Assembly (NCBI RefSeq): GCF_000733295.1
Contig: NZ_JPMI01000201.1
Location: forward strand, 39,137 to 103,136
Reading direction: 5' to 3'
DNA from: Archangium violaceum Cb vi76
GTDB taxonomy: Bacteria; Myxococcota; Myxococcia; Myxococcales; Myxococcaceae
Length of the DNA: 64,000 nt
The notes under the pieces were generated by a model, which worked only from the letters and a program-made list of their open reading frames with translations, searched no databases and had not been told where the DNA came from. Position numbers and translations under genes: made by a program. Each line of letters starts with the position of its first letter. Positions within the stretch are counted from its first letter, which is position 1. This document shows positions 43,882 through 52,377 of the stretch, piece by piece.

Positions 43882-44670
43882 GGGGCGCGGCGGTCCGCGG
43901 GCCCGGGCCACCCGGGCTCGTGGAATCGGACTGGCAGGTGCGGAGCGCATCCTCAGCGCCATCCACCCATCTACCGAGGACTGGTGCTCCAGCGGCACGT
44001 CCAGCAGCAGTGGGCGGCCCGTGTGCAATCGCGCCGTGAAGGTGAGCAGGAAGCGCAGCAGGCGGTACGGGGCTCTCCTCTGGCAGCGCGGGCGACAATT
44101 CGTATGGCCAACGGGGGGATGGCTCCCAGTACGGTTCCCGCTCCGTCGATGGCGTACTCGTCGCCTACAATCGCGCCCATCGTCCAGAGCAGGTGTGGAG
44201 CGTTCATGCGGCTGCGGTTGTCGCAAAGCACCCCACCCAGCAAGGCCTGATGGTCATCGAGATCTTCGCCAACGATGCGAACGATGAAGCGGAACTGATC
44301 TTCAAGGCGCACTATTGCAACTCCGTGGGCGGGTATGCTGCCTGCGCTCTCGGTCGGCTCGTACCGGGTTGAAGCGTATAGGCGAAACGGGAGCCTGTTG
44401 AGGATGAGGGCTGGAGCCGAGGGGGGCGAGGAAGGCCGCTCTGGGGGGCCAGCGCAGCTCGCCATCTTCCACGACGAAGACTTTGAGCATGCATGTAACT
44501 TTACAGCGAACACCTCGGCTCGTGACCCATCCGCGACAACCTCCTGCGCGCGCACCTGGAGCGGACGCACCGCCGCGCGCGTCCAGCCGGCCGTCACCGG
44601 CCCATCCCTTTTTCTCGCGGAATTTCCGTGGAATATTGTTCCCGGTCTTTTTCTGGATGACCGGTATCCC
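43882..44670. other. Long gap with decayed coding material
   Basis: 789 bases between the C40 hydrolase and the zinc-motif kinase. No intact gene. Part of it (44046-44372) keeps an open frame with typical codon bias but no start (listed separately). The last 100 bases are A/T-richer (TTTTTCTCGCGGAATTTCC and GAATATTGTTCCC) and probably contain the kinase promoter. Confidence 0.55.
44046..44372 (+). pseudogene. Orphan 3' coding remnant
   Basis: 108 codons open from just after a TGA at 44043 to TGA at 44370, with high third-position G/C throughout the second half and natural-looking protein (RSVDGVLVAYNRAHRPEQVW, HAAAVVAKHPTQQGLMVIEI, FANDANDEAELIFKAHYC). There is no start codon or ribosome-binding site at its beginning, and upstream frames shift, so it looks like the C-terminus of a gene whose front was lost. 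It resembles the length and style of secreted proteins nearby; no family recognised. Confidence 0.4.
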
Positions 44671-47600
44671 ATGTCTGCCTGCCCCGACGAGAACGAGCTG
44701 GTGGAGGGAGCACGGGGACTCCTGTCCGCGGAGGCCAGGGCAAGGCTGGAGGCCCATCTGGACGGGTGCGCGGCCTGCTGCGCGGTGATGGCGGGCCTGG
44801 AAGTGGACAGCTCCCCCCCTCCCGTGAAGGACAGCGGGCGCCAGGCGCCAGCCGGGCCCGGGGAGGCGCCCCAGCCGGGAGCGCACGTGGGCCGCTACGT
44901 GCTGCTGCGCCGCGTGGGCGAGGGCGGCATGGGCGTGGTCTTCGCCGCGTATGATCCGGACCTGGACCGGCAGGTGGCGCTCAAGCTGCTCAAGCCCGGG
45001 GCGATCGCGAACGAGCAAGCGCGGGGGCGGCTGGTGCGCGAGGCCCGGGCGCTGGCGCGGCTGTCGCACCCGAATGTCGTCACGGTGCACGACGTGGGCA
45101 CGGACGGGGACACCGTCTTCCTCGCCATGGAGCTGGTGCGGGGGCGGACGCTGCGCGGCTGGCTGGAGGAGACACCCCGGCCCTGGCGTGAGGTGCTGGC
45201 ATGCTTCCTCCAGGCGGGCCGGGGGCTGGCCGCCGCGCACGCGGTGGGGTTGGTGCACCGCGACTTCAAGCCGGACAACGTGCTGCTGGGAGACGACGGA
45301 CAGGTCCGCGTCACCGACTTCGGCCTCGCCCGGGCCACCCCCGCCGCCGGGGCGCCCCCCGGCCCACCCGCTGGAGACATCCCGCCCACGGAGGCTCCCC
45401 CCCGCAGGGGTGACAGCGTCGGAGTCCGGCTGGGGACGCCCGCCTATATGTCCCCGGAGCAATGGCGGGGCGAGCACGCGGACGCGCGCAGCGACCAGTA
45501 CAGCTTCTGCGTGGCGCTGCACGAGGCGCTCTTCGGCCAGTGGCCCTCCAAGGCCGGCCCGGCACGGACGCGTGCCGGAGCGGAGGCGGGGCCAGCGGCG
45601 CGCGGCACGGGCGTCCCCGGAGCCGTGCGGCGGGCCGTGCTGCGCGGACTGGCCGAGGAACCCTCCGAGCGCCACTCCTCCCTGAACGCACTGCTGACAC
45701 GGCTCGACTCCGCCCTGCACGCGCGCCGCTGGCGCTGGGCGGCGGCGACACTGGCGGTGGGCGTGGTGGCCAGCGCCGCCACGGGCTTCATCCTGGCGCG
45801 AGGACAGGCCGCGCGGGAGTGGTGCACCGGCTTGGAGGCCCGGCTGGCGGGCACCTGGGACGTGGCGCACCGCACCCGGCTGGAGCAGCGCTTCCTCCAG
45901 AGCGGGCTGCCCGCCCCCGACGAGGCCTTCCACTCCACCGCGCGAGCCCTGGACGCATATGCCGGGGCCCTGGTGGCACAGCAGCGGCAGTCCTGCGAGG
46001 ACACGCACGTGCGGCGGACCCAGTCCGAGCGGCTGATGGACCTGCGCGCCGCGTGCCTGGATGGCAGGCGCGAGGCGCTCCACACCCTGGTGGTGCTGCT
46101 GGAGGAAGGGGAGCGGGAGGCGCTCTCGCGGGCACCCGAGGCGACGCGGCAGTTGCCCTCGCTCTCCGCGTGCGAGGACCGGGCCGTGCTCGCCCGCGTG
46201 GATCCGCTGCCACAGGCTCCAGCGGCCCGGGCACGGGTGGCGGCGTTGCGCCAGGAGCTGGACGGGCTGCACATGCGCTTCGCGGCCGGCTTCCACACGC
46301 GCGAGCTGCCCCGGCTGGAGGAAGTGGTGAAGGAGCTGCGTGCACTGGGGCATCGGCCCACGCTGGCGCGCGCGCTCCACCTGCTGGGCGAGGCACAGGA
46401 CTCCGCCGGGCACTACACCGTGGCGCGCGAGGTGCTGGAGGAGGCCGTGCGCGTGGCGGAGGCCGGGCACGACGACGAGACAGCCGCGCGCGCCTGGAAC
46501 CGCCTCCTGAGTATCGAGGGACATGGACTGGGCCTGGTGGCGGAGGCCCAGCGCACCGCGCGCATGGCGGAGGCCGCCCTGGCGAGGCTGGGGCCCGAGG
46601 GCGCTCCGGAGGTGGCGGCGGAGATGTACCGCTTCCGCGCCAGCTTGAGCCACCGGCAGGGCGAGTTCGCGCGGGCACTCACCGACTGCGAGCAGGCCCA
46701 GGCCCTGCTGGAACGGGTGCGCGGACCGCAAGATGTGTCCCTCACCGACACCCTCTCCTGCATGGGGCTGGCCCTCAACGGGCTGGGGCGCTACGCCGAG
46801 GCGGCCGGGCACTACTCGCGCGCCCTGGGACTGGTGGAAGCCGTGTACGGGCTCAACCACCCGTTGCGCGCGGTGCAGCTCAACAACGTGGCCACCGCGC
46901 TGCGGCTCCAGGGGAAGGTGGCCGAGGCGGTGTCCCTCCATGAGGAGGCGCTGGCCCTGGGCGAGCGGCACTTCGGGCAGGCCCACCCCAGCACCAGCAT
47001 GCTGCGGGTGAACCTGGGCGACGCGTTGGCCAAGCAGGGCCGGCTTCAAGAGGCGCTGCCCCATTACGAGCGGGCCCTGACCATGCTGCGGGGTGCGGAC
47101 GGCCAGCAGCTGCGCGCGGCGGCCGTGCTGCTCAGCCTGGGCAACGCGCGGGCGGACCTGGGGCAGTTGAGGCAGGCGGAGGCGGCCTACCGCGAGGCGC
47201 TCGCCCTGCAGGAGGCGCGGCTGGGCCCCCGGCACCCGGACGTGGCCCTGTCACGCAACAACCTGGGCTCGGTGGCGCTCGACGCGGGCCACCTGGACGA
47301 GGCCCGCGCCCACTTCGAGGCGGCGCTCGAGCTGTGGGAGGCGGCGCTCGGCCCGGAGCATCCCAAGGTGGCCAGCGCGCTGCACAACCTGGGACACGTG
47401 GCGCTGCGCCAGCAGCAGGTGCGCCGGGCACTCGTCTACCTGCGAAGGGCACTGGCGGTGCGCGAGAAGGCGCTGGGGGTGGAGCATCCCCGTGTGGTGC
47501 AGACGCTCGGCCTGTTGGGCCTGGCGCTGGTGGAGGCAGGCCAGGCCCAGGAGGCGCGCGAGCTGCTGGAGCGAGCCATGGCGCTCTCCACGCGGCTGGA

Positions 47601-47796
47601 GCTGGCCCCGGCCGACGTGGCCCGGGTGCGCTTCGCGCTCGCCCGTGTCCTCTGGTCCTCGCGTGGGGAGCGGGCGCGGGCCCTGGCCCTGGCTCGCGAG
47701 GCCCAGGCCGCCTATCAGGGGGGCGGCTCCACCCAGGCGTCACGGTCGCGTGAGGTACGCAATTGGCTGGCCGTCCGTGAGGTGTCTCGAAGGTAG
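44671..47796 (+). CDS. Membrane Ser/Thr kinase with anti-sigma-type zinc motif and TPR sensor region
   Basis: 1041 residues. N-terminus has H29-x3-C33-x2-C36 (EAHLDGCAACC), the zinc-binding anti-sigma pattern. Kinase domain about 73-340: GEGGMGVVF, VALKLLK, HRDFKPDN at 196, DFG at 216, MSPEQW. One membrane helix at about 355-375 (WAAATLAVGVVASAATGFIL). The outer part (about 380-1030) is built of TPR repeats with typical G-Y-A-E/N-N-L patterns (HPLRAVQLNNVATALRLQGK, HPDVALSRNNLGSVALDAG). The ECF sigma gene follows 21 bases later, so this is probably its regulator. Confidence 0.93.
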   Translation: MSACPDENELVEGARGLLSAEARARLEAHLDGCAACCAVMAGLEVDSSPPPVKDSGRQAPAGPGEAPQPGAHVGRYVLLRRVGEGGMGVVFAAYDPDLDRQVALKLLKPGAIANEQARGRLVREARALARLSHPNVVTVHDVGTDGDTVFLAMELVRGRTLRGWLEETPRPWREVLACFLQAGRGLAAAHAVGLVHRDFKPDNVLLGDDGQVRVTDFGLARATPAAGAPPGPPAGDIPPTEAPPRRGDSVGVRLGTPAYMSPEQWRGEHADARSDQYSFCVALHEALFGQWPSKAGPARTRAGAEAGPAARGTGVPGAVRRAVLRGLAEEPSERHSSLNALLTRLDSALHARRWRWAAATLAVGVVASAATGFILARGQAAREWCTGLEARLAGTWDVAHRTRLEQRFLQSGLPAPDEAFHSTARALDAYAGALVAQQRQSCEDTHVRRTQSERLMDLRAACLDGRREALHTLVVLLEEGEREALSRAPEATRQLPSLSACEDRAVLARVDPLPQAPAARARVAALRQELDGLHMRFAAGFHTRELPRLEEVVKELRALGHRPTLARALHLLGEAQDSAGHYTVAREVLEEAVRVAEAGHDDETAARAWNRLLSIEGHGLGLVAEAQRTARMAEAALARLGPEGAPEVAAEMYRFRASLSHRQGEFARALTDCEQAQALLERVRGPQDVSLTDTLSCMGLALNGLGRYAEAAGHYSRALGLVEAVYGLNHPLRAVQLNNVATALRLQGKVAEAVSLHEEALALGERHFGQAHPSTSMLRVNLGDALAKQGRLQEALPHYERALTMLRGADGQQLRAAAVLLSLGNARADLGQLRQAEAAYREALALQEARLGPRHPDVALSRNNLGSVALDAGHLDEARAHFEAALELWEAALGPEHPKVASALHNLGHVALRQQQVRRALVYLRRALAVREKALGVEHPRVVQTLGLLGLALVEAGQAQEARELLERAMALSTRLELAPADVARVRFALARVLWSSRGERARALALAREAQAAYQGGGSTQASRSREVRNWLAVREVSRR

Positions 47797-47817
47797 GCCG
47801 CCGAGGAGGTGGTGAGC

Positions 47818-48699
47818 ATGCCGTCCGAGCAGACCGAGTCCTTCCTCTCCCATGCGCCACCGGCGCTCGTCCCGGCGCTGCGGGCGCATTCCGGCCTGGA
47901 GGCCGCGCTCGAGGGCCTGGTGCGGGAGGCGCGCGGGGCCTGGCCGGAGGTGCACATGGATGTCAGCGGCTTCCTGTCGTATGTGGCGCGGCGGCTGCCC
48001 TCCTCCGGCGAGGCCCATGAGGTGCTCGCGAGCCCGCGCGCGGGGGACGCCTTCCTCGCCTTCGCCTGCATGCGAGGTGACGCGCGGGCCTTGGAGGCGC
48101 TCGACACACGGCTGCTGTCCCAGGTGGGGACGTGGCTGCCACGCGAGCCGCCCGCACGGGTGGATGAGCTGCGGCAGTTGCTGCGCCAGCGGCTGCTCGT
48201 CCCGGAGGGCGGTGCACCCCCCAAGCTGGCCTCCTACTCCGGCCGCGGTCCGCTGGAGCAGTGGGTGCGGGCGGTGGCGCTGCGGCTGCTCATCGACCAG
48301 CGGCGAACCACGCCCAGGGAAGTCCCCCTGGAGCAGGCGCCGGTGGCGCTCGCGGAGAGCATCGGCGTGAACCCCGAGCTGGCCTTCATCCGGCAGCGGC
48401 ACCAGGAGGACTTCCGCGTGGCCTTCCGCTCCGCGCTGGCACGGCTGGACAGCCAGGATCGCAACCTGCTGCGGCTGCACCACGTGCACGGGCTGTCCGT
48501 GGAATCGGTGGGGGCCACGTACCAGACGTCCCGCTCCACGGCGGCGCGGTGGATCGTCCGGGCCCGGGAGCGGCTGATGGCGCTCATCCGCGAGGAGCTG
48601 ACCACGCGGCTGGGGCTGACGCCCGACGAGCTCAACAGCCTGCTGCGTCTCGTCCAGAGCCAGCTCGACGTCAGCCTGCACCAACTGATGGCGGACTGA
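47818..48699 (+). CDS. ECF-type sigma factor, Myxococcales family
   Basis: 293 residues. Region 2 is in about 85-160 (ALDTRLLSQVG, LEQWVRAVALRLLIDQRR) and region 4 in about 205-260 (LDSQDRNLLRLHHVHGLSV then ARWIVRARERLMALI). The long N-terminal and odd region 2 fit the special myxobacterial sigma-70 group (gmx1 type) that sits next to protein kinases. GAGGAGG before ATG 47818; a GTG three codons earlier is less likely because it overlaps that site. Directs RNA polymerase to unknown targets; control by the upstream kinase is inferred from place. Confidence 0.85.
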   Translation: MPSEQTESFLSHAPPALVPALRAHSGLEAALEGLVREARGAWPEVHMDVSGFLSYVARRLPSSGEAHEVLASPRAGDAFLAFACMRGDARALEALDTRLLSQVGTWLPREPPARVDELRQLLRQRLLVPEGGAPPKLASYSGRGPLEQWVRAVALRLLIDQRRTTPREVPLEQAPVALAESIGVNPELAFIRQRHQEDFRVAFRSALARLDSQDRNLLRLHHVHGLSVESVGATYQTSRSTAARWIVRARERLMALIREELTTRLGLTPDELNSLLRLVQSQLDVSLHQLMAD

Positions 48700-48795
48700 C
48701 GCGCCCCCCCCCGAGGCACCCGTCAGCCGGAGACGGCGGAAAACGAAGAAATGGGACGAAAATCCCCTTTCCCCGTCCTTCTGGTGGACGCCGGG

Positions 48796-48810
48796 ATGAA
48801 CCGGGTTCAT
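48796..48810. promoter_or_regulatory. 15-bp palindrome ATGAACCGGGTTCAT
   Basis: Perfect 7-bp arms around a central G, in the 230-base gap upstream of the secreted lipoprotein at 48932. Suited to a dimeric regulator. Could also be the target of the adjacent regulatory pair, but nothing in the sequence shows this. Confidence 0.4.
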
Positions 48811-48931
48811 TCCTCCGAGGTCCCAGGCGGCACCCCGGGGAACACGAACATCCCGTTGTCCGAGCCATCGACTCCTGCTGTCTGACTTGAAAACGCTCTT
48901 CACCCGAAGAGCAAAACCAGGCGAGAAAATC

Positions 48932-49552
48932 ATGCTCATGAGGAACGCGGGCCTGCTGGCCTTGACGTCGCTGTCTCTGTTTGGCTGTGGTGGTGCGGAC
49001 ATGGACCTGCCGGATGGTGACTACGCGCCGCCCACCGAGGAGGCGATCGCCTCCATTCCCCAGGGGCTGACCCGGGGTGACGTGGACTACCGCGCCTGGC
49101 AGTGGGTCAACGTGGGCATGCTGTACTGCCAGGTACCCAACGGGCAGTGGGACAGCTTCTGTGGCTACACCTGCAACCGCACGGGGGCCTCGAACACCGC
49201 GCAGTGGAATCCGTACCGCTCTGACTGCTCGGGTCTGGTGTCCTGGGCGTGGGGCGTTGGCGCGCCGGGCTGGAACACGAACACCATCTTCAATGACACG
49301 ACGCAGACGCAGCGCGTGGGCTACTGGGACATGCAGATGGGTGACGCCATCACCACCCACAACGGCAGCAGCGGCCACACGATGATCTTCCACGGCTGGA
49401 ACGCCGATGGCTCGGCCCGCGTGTTCCAGGAGCTGCGCTGCGGCCTCAAGGCCCAGGACGTGAACATCCCGTTCGTGAAGAACGCCGATGGTTCGCTGCG
49501 CTGGGTCGCCGACGGCCGCACCTACTGGCCGGTCCGCAAGAAGGTCCTCTGA
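48932..49552 (+). CDS. Lipoprotein with NlpC/P60-like (C40) fold
   Basis: 206 residues. Lipoprotein signal MLMRNAGLLALTSLSLFGC. After a Pro/Asp-rich linker comes the C40 pattern: YRSDCSGLVSWAWG with nucleophile C99 and SSGHTMIFHGW with H149. Three more cysteines (CQVPNGQWDSFCGYTC) just before the domain could form a disulfide knot. Start at 48932 behind AGGCGAG; an in-frame TTG at 48887 would put 15 charged residues before the signal and is rejected. Probable wall-active or prey-directed surface enzyme. Confidence 0.8.
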   Translation: MLMRNAGLLALTSLSLFGCGGADMDLPDGDYAPPTEEAIASIPQGLTRGDVDYRAWQWVNVGMLYCQVPNGQWDSFCGYTCNRTGASNTAQWNPYRSDCSGLVSWAWGVGAPGWNTNTIFNDTTQTQRVGYWDMQMGDAITTHNGSSGHTMIFHGWNADGSARVFQELRCGLKAQDVNIPFVKNADGSLRWVADGRTYWPVRKKVL

Positions 49553-49631
49553 GCCGCCCCGCTGTTCCCACCGGGGCTGGAGCGCATGCTCCAGCCCCCC
49601 GCCGTCCTCCCGTGCCCTGTTGGACCTGACC

Positions 49632-50375
49632 ATGTACGCCGATCTTCCCCCCGCCTATCACCTCGTGTTGGCGCAGGCCCCCACTCCTCCCGCCTCGCAG
49701 CGGTTCGAGGTCCCACCCCAGCGGGCCGCCGAGGTGCGCTCGCCATCCCTGCCGGGCCCCCCTTCCATGCTGGTGATTGGAACCCCGGAGGCGGCGTTCC
49801 TGTGGCCACTGGCCACCCTCACCCCGCCGGACACCGAGCAGATGGTCATCTCGGCGAAGCTGGTCCATCCCGCATGGAACAAGCGCAAGCCCCCCTTCTC
49901 CTCGGACGGTTACATCCTCGAGGCGGCCGAGCCGTTCGAGCTCTCCGCCGTGCGCGAAGGCACGCTCAAGAGCTTCAAGGTCTCCATCTCCAGGCCGGGT
50001 GCGGCCAGCCCGGAGTGGAAGGACGTGGAGGTCCAGGTGAAGGCCGTCCCCTGGCACAGCCAGCTCGTGCCCAACAGCGCCACGGTACCGCGGCTGCTCT
50101 ACCGGCTCTTTGGCTCGCCCGGCGCCACCTTCCTCGTGCACGAGTTGTCTGGCAGCCCGGACTTCCACCACGTCGTGCGGGTGAAGTTCAAGGACCGGCG
50201 CTTCACCCAGGAGGAGCTCTCTCGAGGCCTGCTGGTGGATGTGGAGGACCGTCCCAACGTCAAGGGCGCGAAGCTGCAGATGGGTGACGCTCCCAAGGGC
50301 TCGCTCCTCGATGGCAAGCCGGTGAAATTCAAGGTGGAGCGGGAGCTCCTGTTCCGCGAGGTCGGAGTTCCCTGA
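49632..50375 (+). CDS. Hypothetical protein
   Basis: 247 residues, no signal peptide, membrane span or known motif. Beta-rich composition (TEQMVISAKLVHPAWNKRK, FKVSISRPG, WKDVEVQVKAV, FHHVVRVKFKDRRF) with a Lys-rich C-terminus. The ATG at 49632 has only a weak ribosome-binding site; the frame is open for 48 codons upstream but that part is Arg/Ser-rich and overlaps the previous stop. Lies between a secreted lipoprotein and another secreted protein. Confidence 0.65.
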   Translation: MYADLPPAYHLVLAQAPTPPASQRFEVPPQRAAEVRSPSLPGPPSMLVIGTPEAAFLWPLATLTPPDTEQMVISAKLVHPAWNKRKPPFSSDGYILEAAEPFELSAVREGTLKSFKVSISRPGAASPEWKDVEVQVKAVPWHSQLVPNSATVPRLLYRLFGSPGATFLVHELSGSPDFHHVVRVKFKDRRFTQEELSRGLLVDVEDRPNVKGAKLQMGDAPKGSLLDGKPVKFKVERELLFREVGVP

Positions 50376-50422
50376 CGTCATCAACAACCCCTCGCCGTTC
50401 TCACCCCCCCAAGGAGAATCCC

Positions 50423-51244
50423 ATGCAGTCTTCCTTCAAGCGGATGGCCGCCACGGTCGCGGCCGCCATGCTCGGCACCCTGTTCGATCCCGCCTCGGCG
50501 CACGCGGGTACCCGGTTCGCCCCCACCACCACCGACACCGGCCAGGTGTATGACCTGGTGATCGAGTACATGTTCAACAACGGGGATGCCCTGCACTTCG
50601 GCTCGGATCCCAACCAGCTCCAGCAGGACTTGTTCGAGGGCGCGCCCATCAACAAGCTCTACTACGTCAAGCAGACGAACACGACGTTCTGGGAGCGCTT
50701 CGGCATCTCCGACACGGCGATCGCCCTGGAGCGGGATACCACCGCGCCTCCGGGCTCGCCGAACAACTCCTATGACGCCACTCCGCATGGCAGCATGTGG
50801 ATGCCCCGCGTCTGGACGGTGGGCCAGGAGACCAGCTTCAGCACCACCATCAAGTGGTTCGACAAGAGCACCTGCCGTTACACGGGCCGGCAGGATCCGT
50901 GGGCGCACGGGCGGCACTTCCTGCGCTACCAGGGGCCCCTCGCCATGGGCGGCAGCCTCGGCACCATCGATGTCGTCATCATCGACCGGTACCACTGGAT
51001 CTCCGACAACCCGGGCACGGCGGAATACTACAACAGCCCCGAGGCCGAGCGCTTCTGGTTCGCCCGAGGCCGCGGATGGGTACGCTGGGACTACTTCACC
51101 AACCGCACCACCGGGAAGTGGAACTACTCCGACCCCACCAGCCTGCTGAACCCCGGCGCCACCCAGACGGTGCTGTTCACCACCAACAGCCCCAACAACA
51201 ACTCCAAGACGCCCAACAAGGTCTGCAACTCCGGCGTGTACTGA
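50423..51244 (+). CDS. Secreted protein of unknown function
   Basis: 273 residues. Signal peptide MQSSFKRMAATVAAAMLG to SAHAG. AAGGAGA precedes the ATG. The mature protein is rich in Trp, Tyr, Asn, Thr and Asp (FWERFGISDTAIALERD, IIDRYHWISDNPGTAEYYN, FWFARGRGWVRWDYFTN), as in exported enzymes or carbohydrate-binding proteins. Two Cys only. No family recognised. Confidence 0.78.
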   Translation: MQSSFKRMAATVAAAMLGTLFDPASAHAGTRFAPTTTDTGQVYDLVIEYMFNNGDALHFGSDPNQLQQDLFEGAPINKLYYVKQTNTTFWERFGISDTAIALERDTTAPPGSPNNSYDATPHGSMWMPRVWTVGQETSFSTTIKWFDKSTCRYTGRQDPWAHGRHFLRYQGPLAMGGSLGTIDVVIIDRYHWISDNPGTAEYYNSPEAERFWFARGRGWVRWDYFTNRTTGKWNYSDPTSLLNPGATQTVLFTTNSPNNNSKTPNKVCNSGVY

Positions 51245-51320
51245 CGTCCGGGAGACCCCACGGCAGGTGAGTGAACGGCCCACTCCGCTCTTGGATGGGA
51301 TGTCTGAGGCCGGCAGGCAG

Positions 51321-51360
51321 CAGGGGGGCGCCGTGAAGCACGCAGTCAGCGCGCCCCCTG
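51321..51360. terminator. Bidirectional terminator-like inverted repeat
   Basis: CAGGGGGGCGC and GCGCCCCCTG form a G/C stem of about 10 bp with one bulged G and a 20-base loop, between the convergent genes ending at 51244 and 51376. No T-runs, so it may pause both polymerases or protect mRNA ends. Confidence 0.4.
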
Positions 51361-51375
51361 TTGTGGAGCGCGGGC

Positions 51376-52032
51376 TCAGTAATCACAGCCCACGGAGTTG
51401 ACGACCTCGGCGGGGACCCCTGGAGCGAACACCTGGATGACGGACACCTTGCCATCCAAGACCCGCTCGCTGCCGCTGAGCCAGGGGTGCTGCCAATAGC
51501 TCATGGCGAGGTTTTCACCGGAGGGGAGGTCCGTCTCGAATGAGCCAATGGTCTTCGACACGATGGTTTCATACCAGACCTTGTAGTAGGCCCTGTCCGT
51601 GAATAGGCACTCCACCGGCGAGTGGGGGCAATCGCAGAGGACGATGAGGGTCCCCGGGGGAATATTGCGAAGCACCATGGAGCGTGCCTCGTCGTTGGGG
51701 ATGCCGATGTTGGTCCCCGCCGCGGTCAGATCATAGGAACGGAATTCGCCGTTGGGGGGCAGGTAGACCTTGCCCAGTGAGTCCTGGGAGGCATTATTGC
51801 CCTCGAAGAATTCGATGTGGGGAGGGACGGGCCCTCCACCTCCCCCCCCGCCCCCGGGTTCGCAATCCTCGCAGACCGCGGCCTGCTTCGCGGTCGAGAG
51901 CACCTGCTCGACGGGAGCAGAGGCCTCCTCGAGGCTCCCACAGGCGGACAAAACGAGCGCCGCACCGAGAATCATCACGCCACGCGCCTGCAACACTTCG
52001 GCCCGGCTCCACTTCCTGGATGGCTTCATCAT
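51376..52032 (-). CDS. Lipoprotein with beta/gamma-crystallin-like region
   Basis: 218 residues. Start at ATG 52032 behind GAGGG. Signal MILGAALVLSAC with lipobox LSAC after a charged N-terminus. A run of eight Gly (from an eight-base C-tract in the top strand near 51843) links to a domain with IEFFEGNNASQD, NDEARSMVLRNIPPGTLI and a following beta-strand pattern, resembling beta/gamma-crystallin-like secreted proteins. Codon use is less G/C-biased than neighbours. Directly upstream lies an 11-bp inverted repeat. Confidence 0.72.
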   Translation of the reverse strand: MMKPSRKWSRAEVLQARGVMILGAALVLSACGSLEEASAPVEQVLSTAKQAAVCEDCEPGGGGGGGGPVPPHIEFFEGNNASQDSLGKVYLPPNGEFRSYDLTAAGTNIGIPNDEARSMVLRNIPPGTLIVLCDCPHSPVECLFTDRAYYKVWYETIVSKTIGSFETDLPSGENLAMSYWQHPWLSGSERVLDGKVSVIQVFAPGVPAEVVNSVGCDY

Positions 52033-52049
52033 GGTATTCGCCCTCGGCT

Positions 52050-52081
52050 GAAGGCTTTCAACAGGATTGGTGAAAGCCTTC
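52050..52081 (-). promoter_or_regulatory. 11-bp perfect inverted repeat just upstream of lipoprotein start
   Basis: GAAGGCTTTCA (52050-52060), 10-bp spacer, TGAAAGCCTTC (52071-52081). The arm nearest the gene ends a few bases from its ribosome-binding site, so as DNA it could be an operator and as RNA a hairpin that changes ribosome access. Confidence 0.6.
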
Positions 52082-52107
52082 ATGCGGGCCTGTGTAACAG
52101 CACGGGT

Positions 52108-52127
52108 GTGACGGGAGCGTGACGGGA
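52108..52127. promoter_or_regulatory. Direct GTGACGGGA repeat with 11-bp period
   Basis: GTGACGGGA at 52108-52116 and again at 52119-52127, i.e. one helical turn apart, upstream of the inverted repeat at 52050. Typical spacing for tandem activator sites. Confidence 0.4.
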
Positions 52128-52377
52128 AGCACAGGAAGGACTGGGCCCCTGTCGGGCGGACGCAGTGGGGTTGGGGGCGGGAGTCAGGAGGGCCCCGAGG
52201 AGGCCCTCCCGTCGCGCTCCAGGCCCCCCCCCCCGCGCGGCCTCCTTGGGTACACGCCAGCCCCTGCCGCCCTCCGAACAGGTGCGCGGCAGGGGCCTGG
52301 GTGAAGGCCATCTTCAGGACATCCACATCACCGCAACCCAGGGCGAGGCGCTCGCCGCCGGCATCAAAGCGACTTCG

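Larger units (their letters stand above)
52033..52377. other. Gap upstream of the lipoprotein gene
   Basis: 345 bases between two leftward genes. Holds the inverted repeat at 52050-52081 and the direct repeat at 52108-52127; the rest (C-runs near 52220, CTCCGAACAGG) has no gene. Presumed control region of the lipoprotein gene and end of the nuclease transcript. Confidence 0.5.

Noticed and set aside
44302..47235. 977-codon minus-strand frame opposite the zinc-motif kinase
   Set aside because: Composition rich in His, Gln, Arg and Gly without domains; explained by codon bias of the kinase gene.
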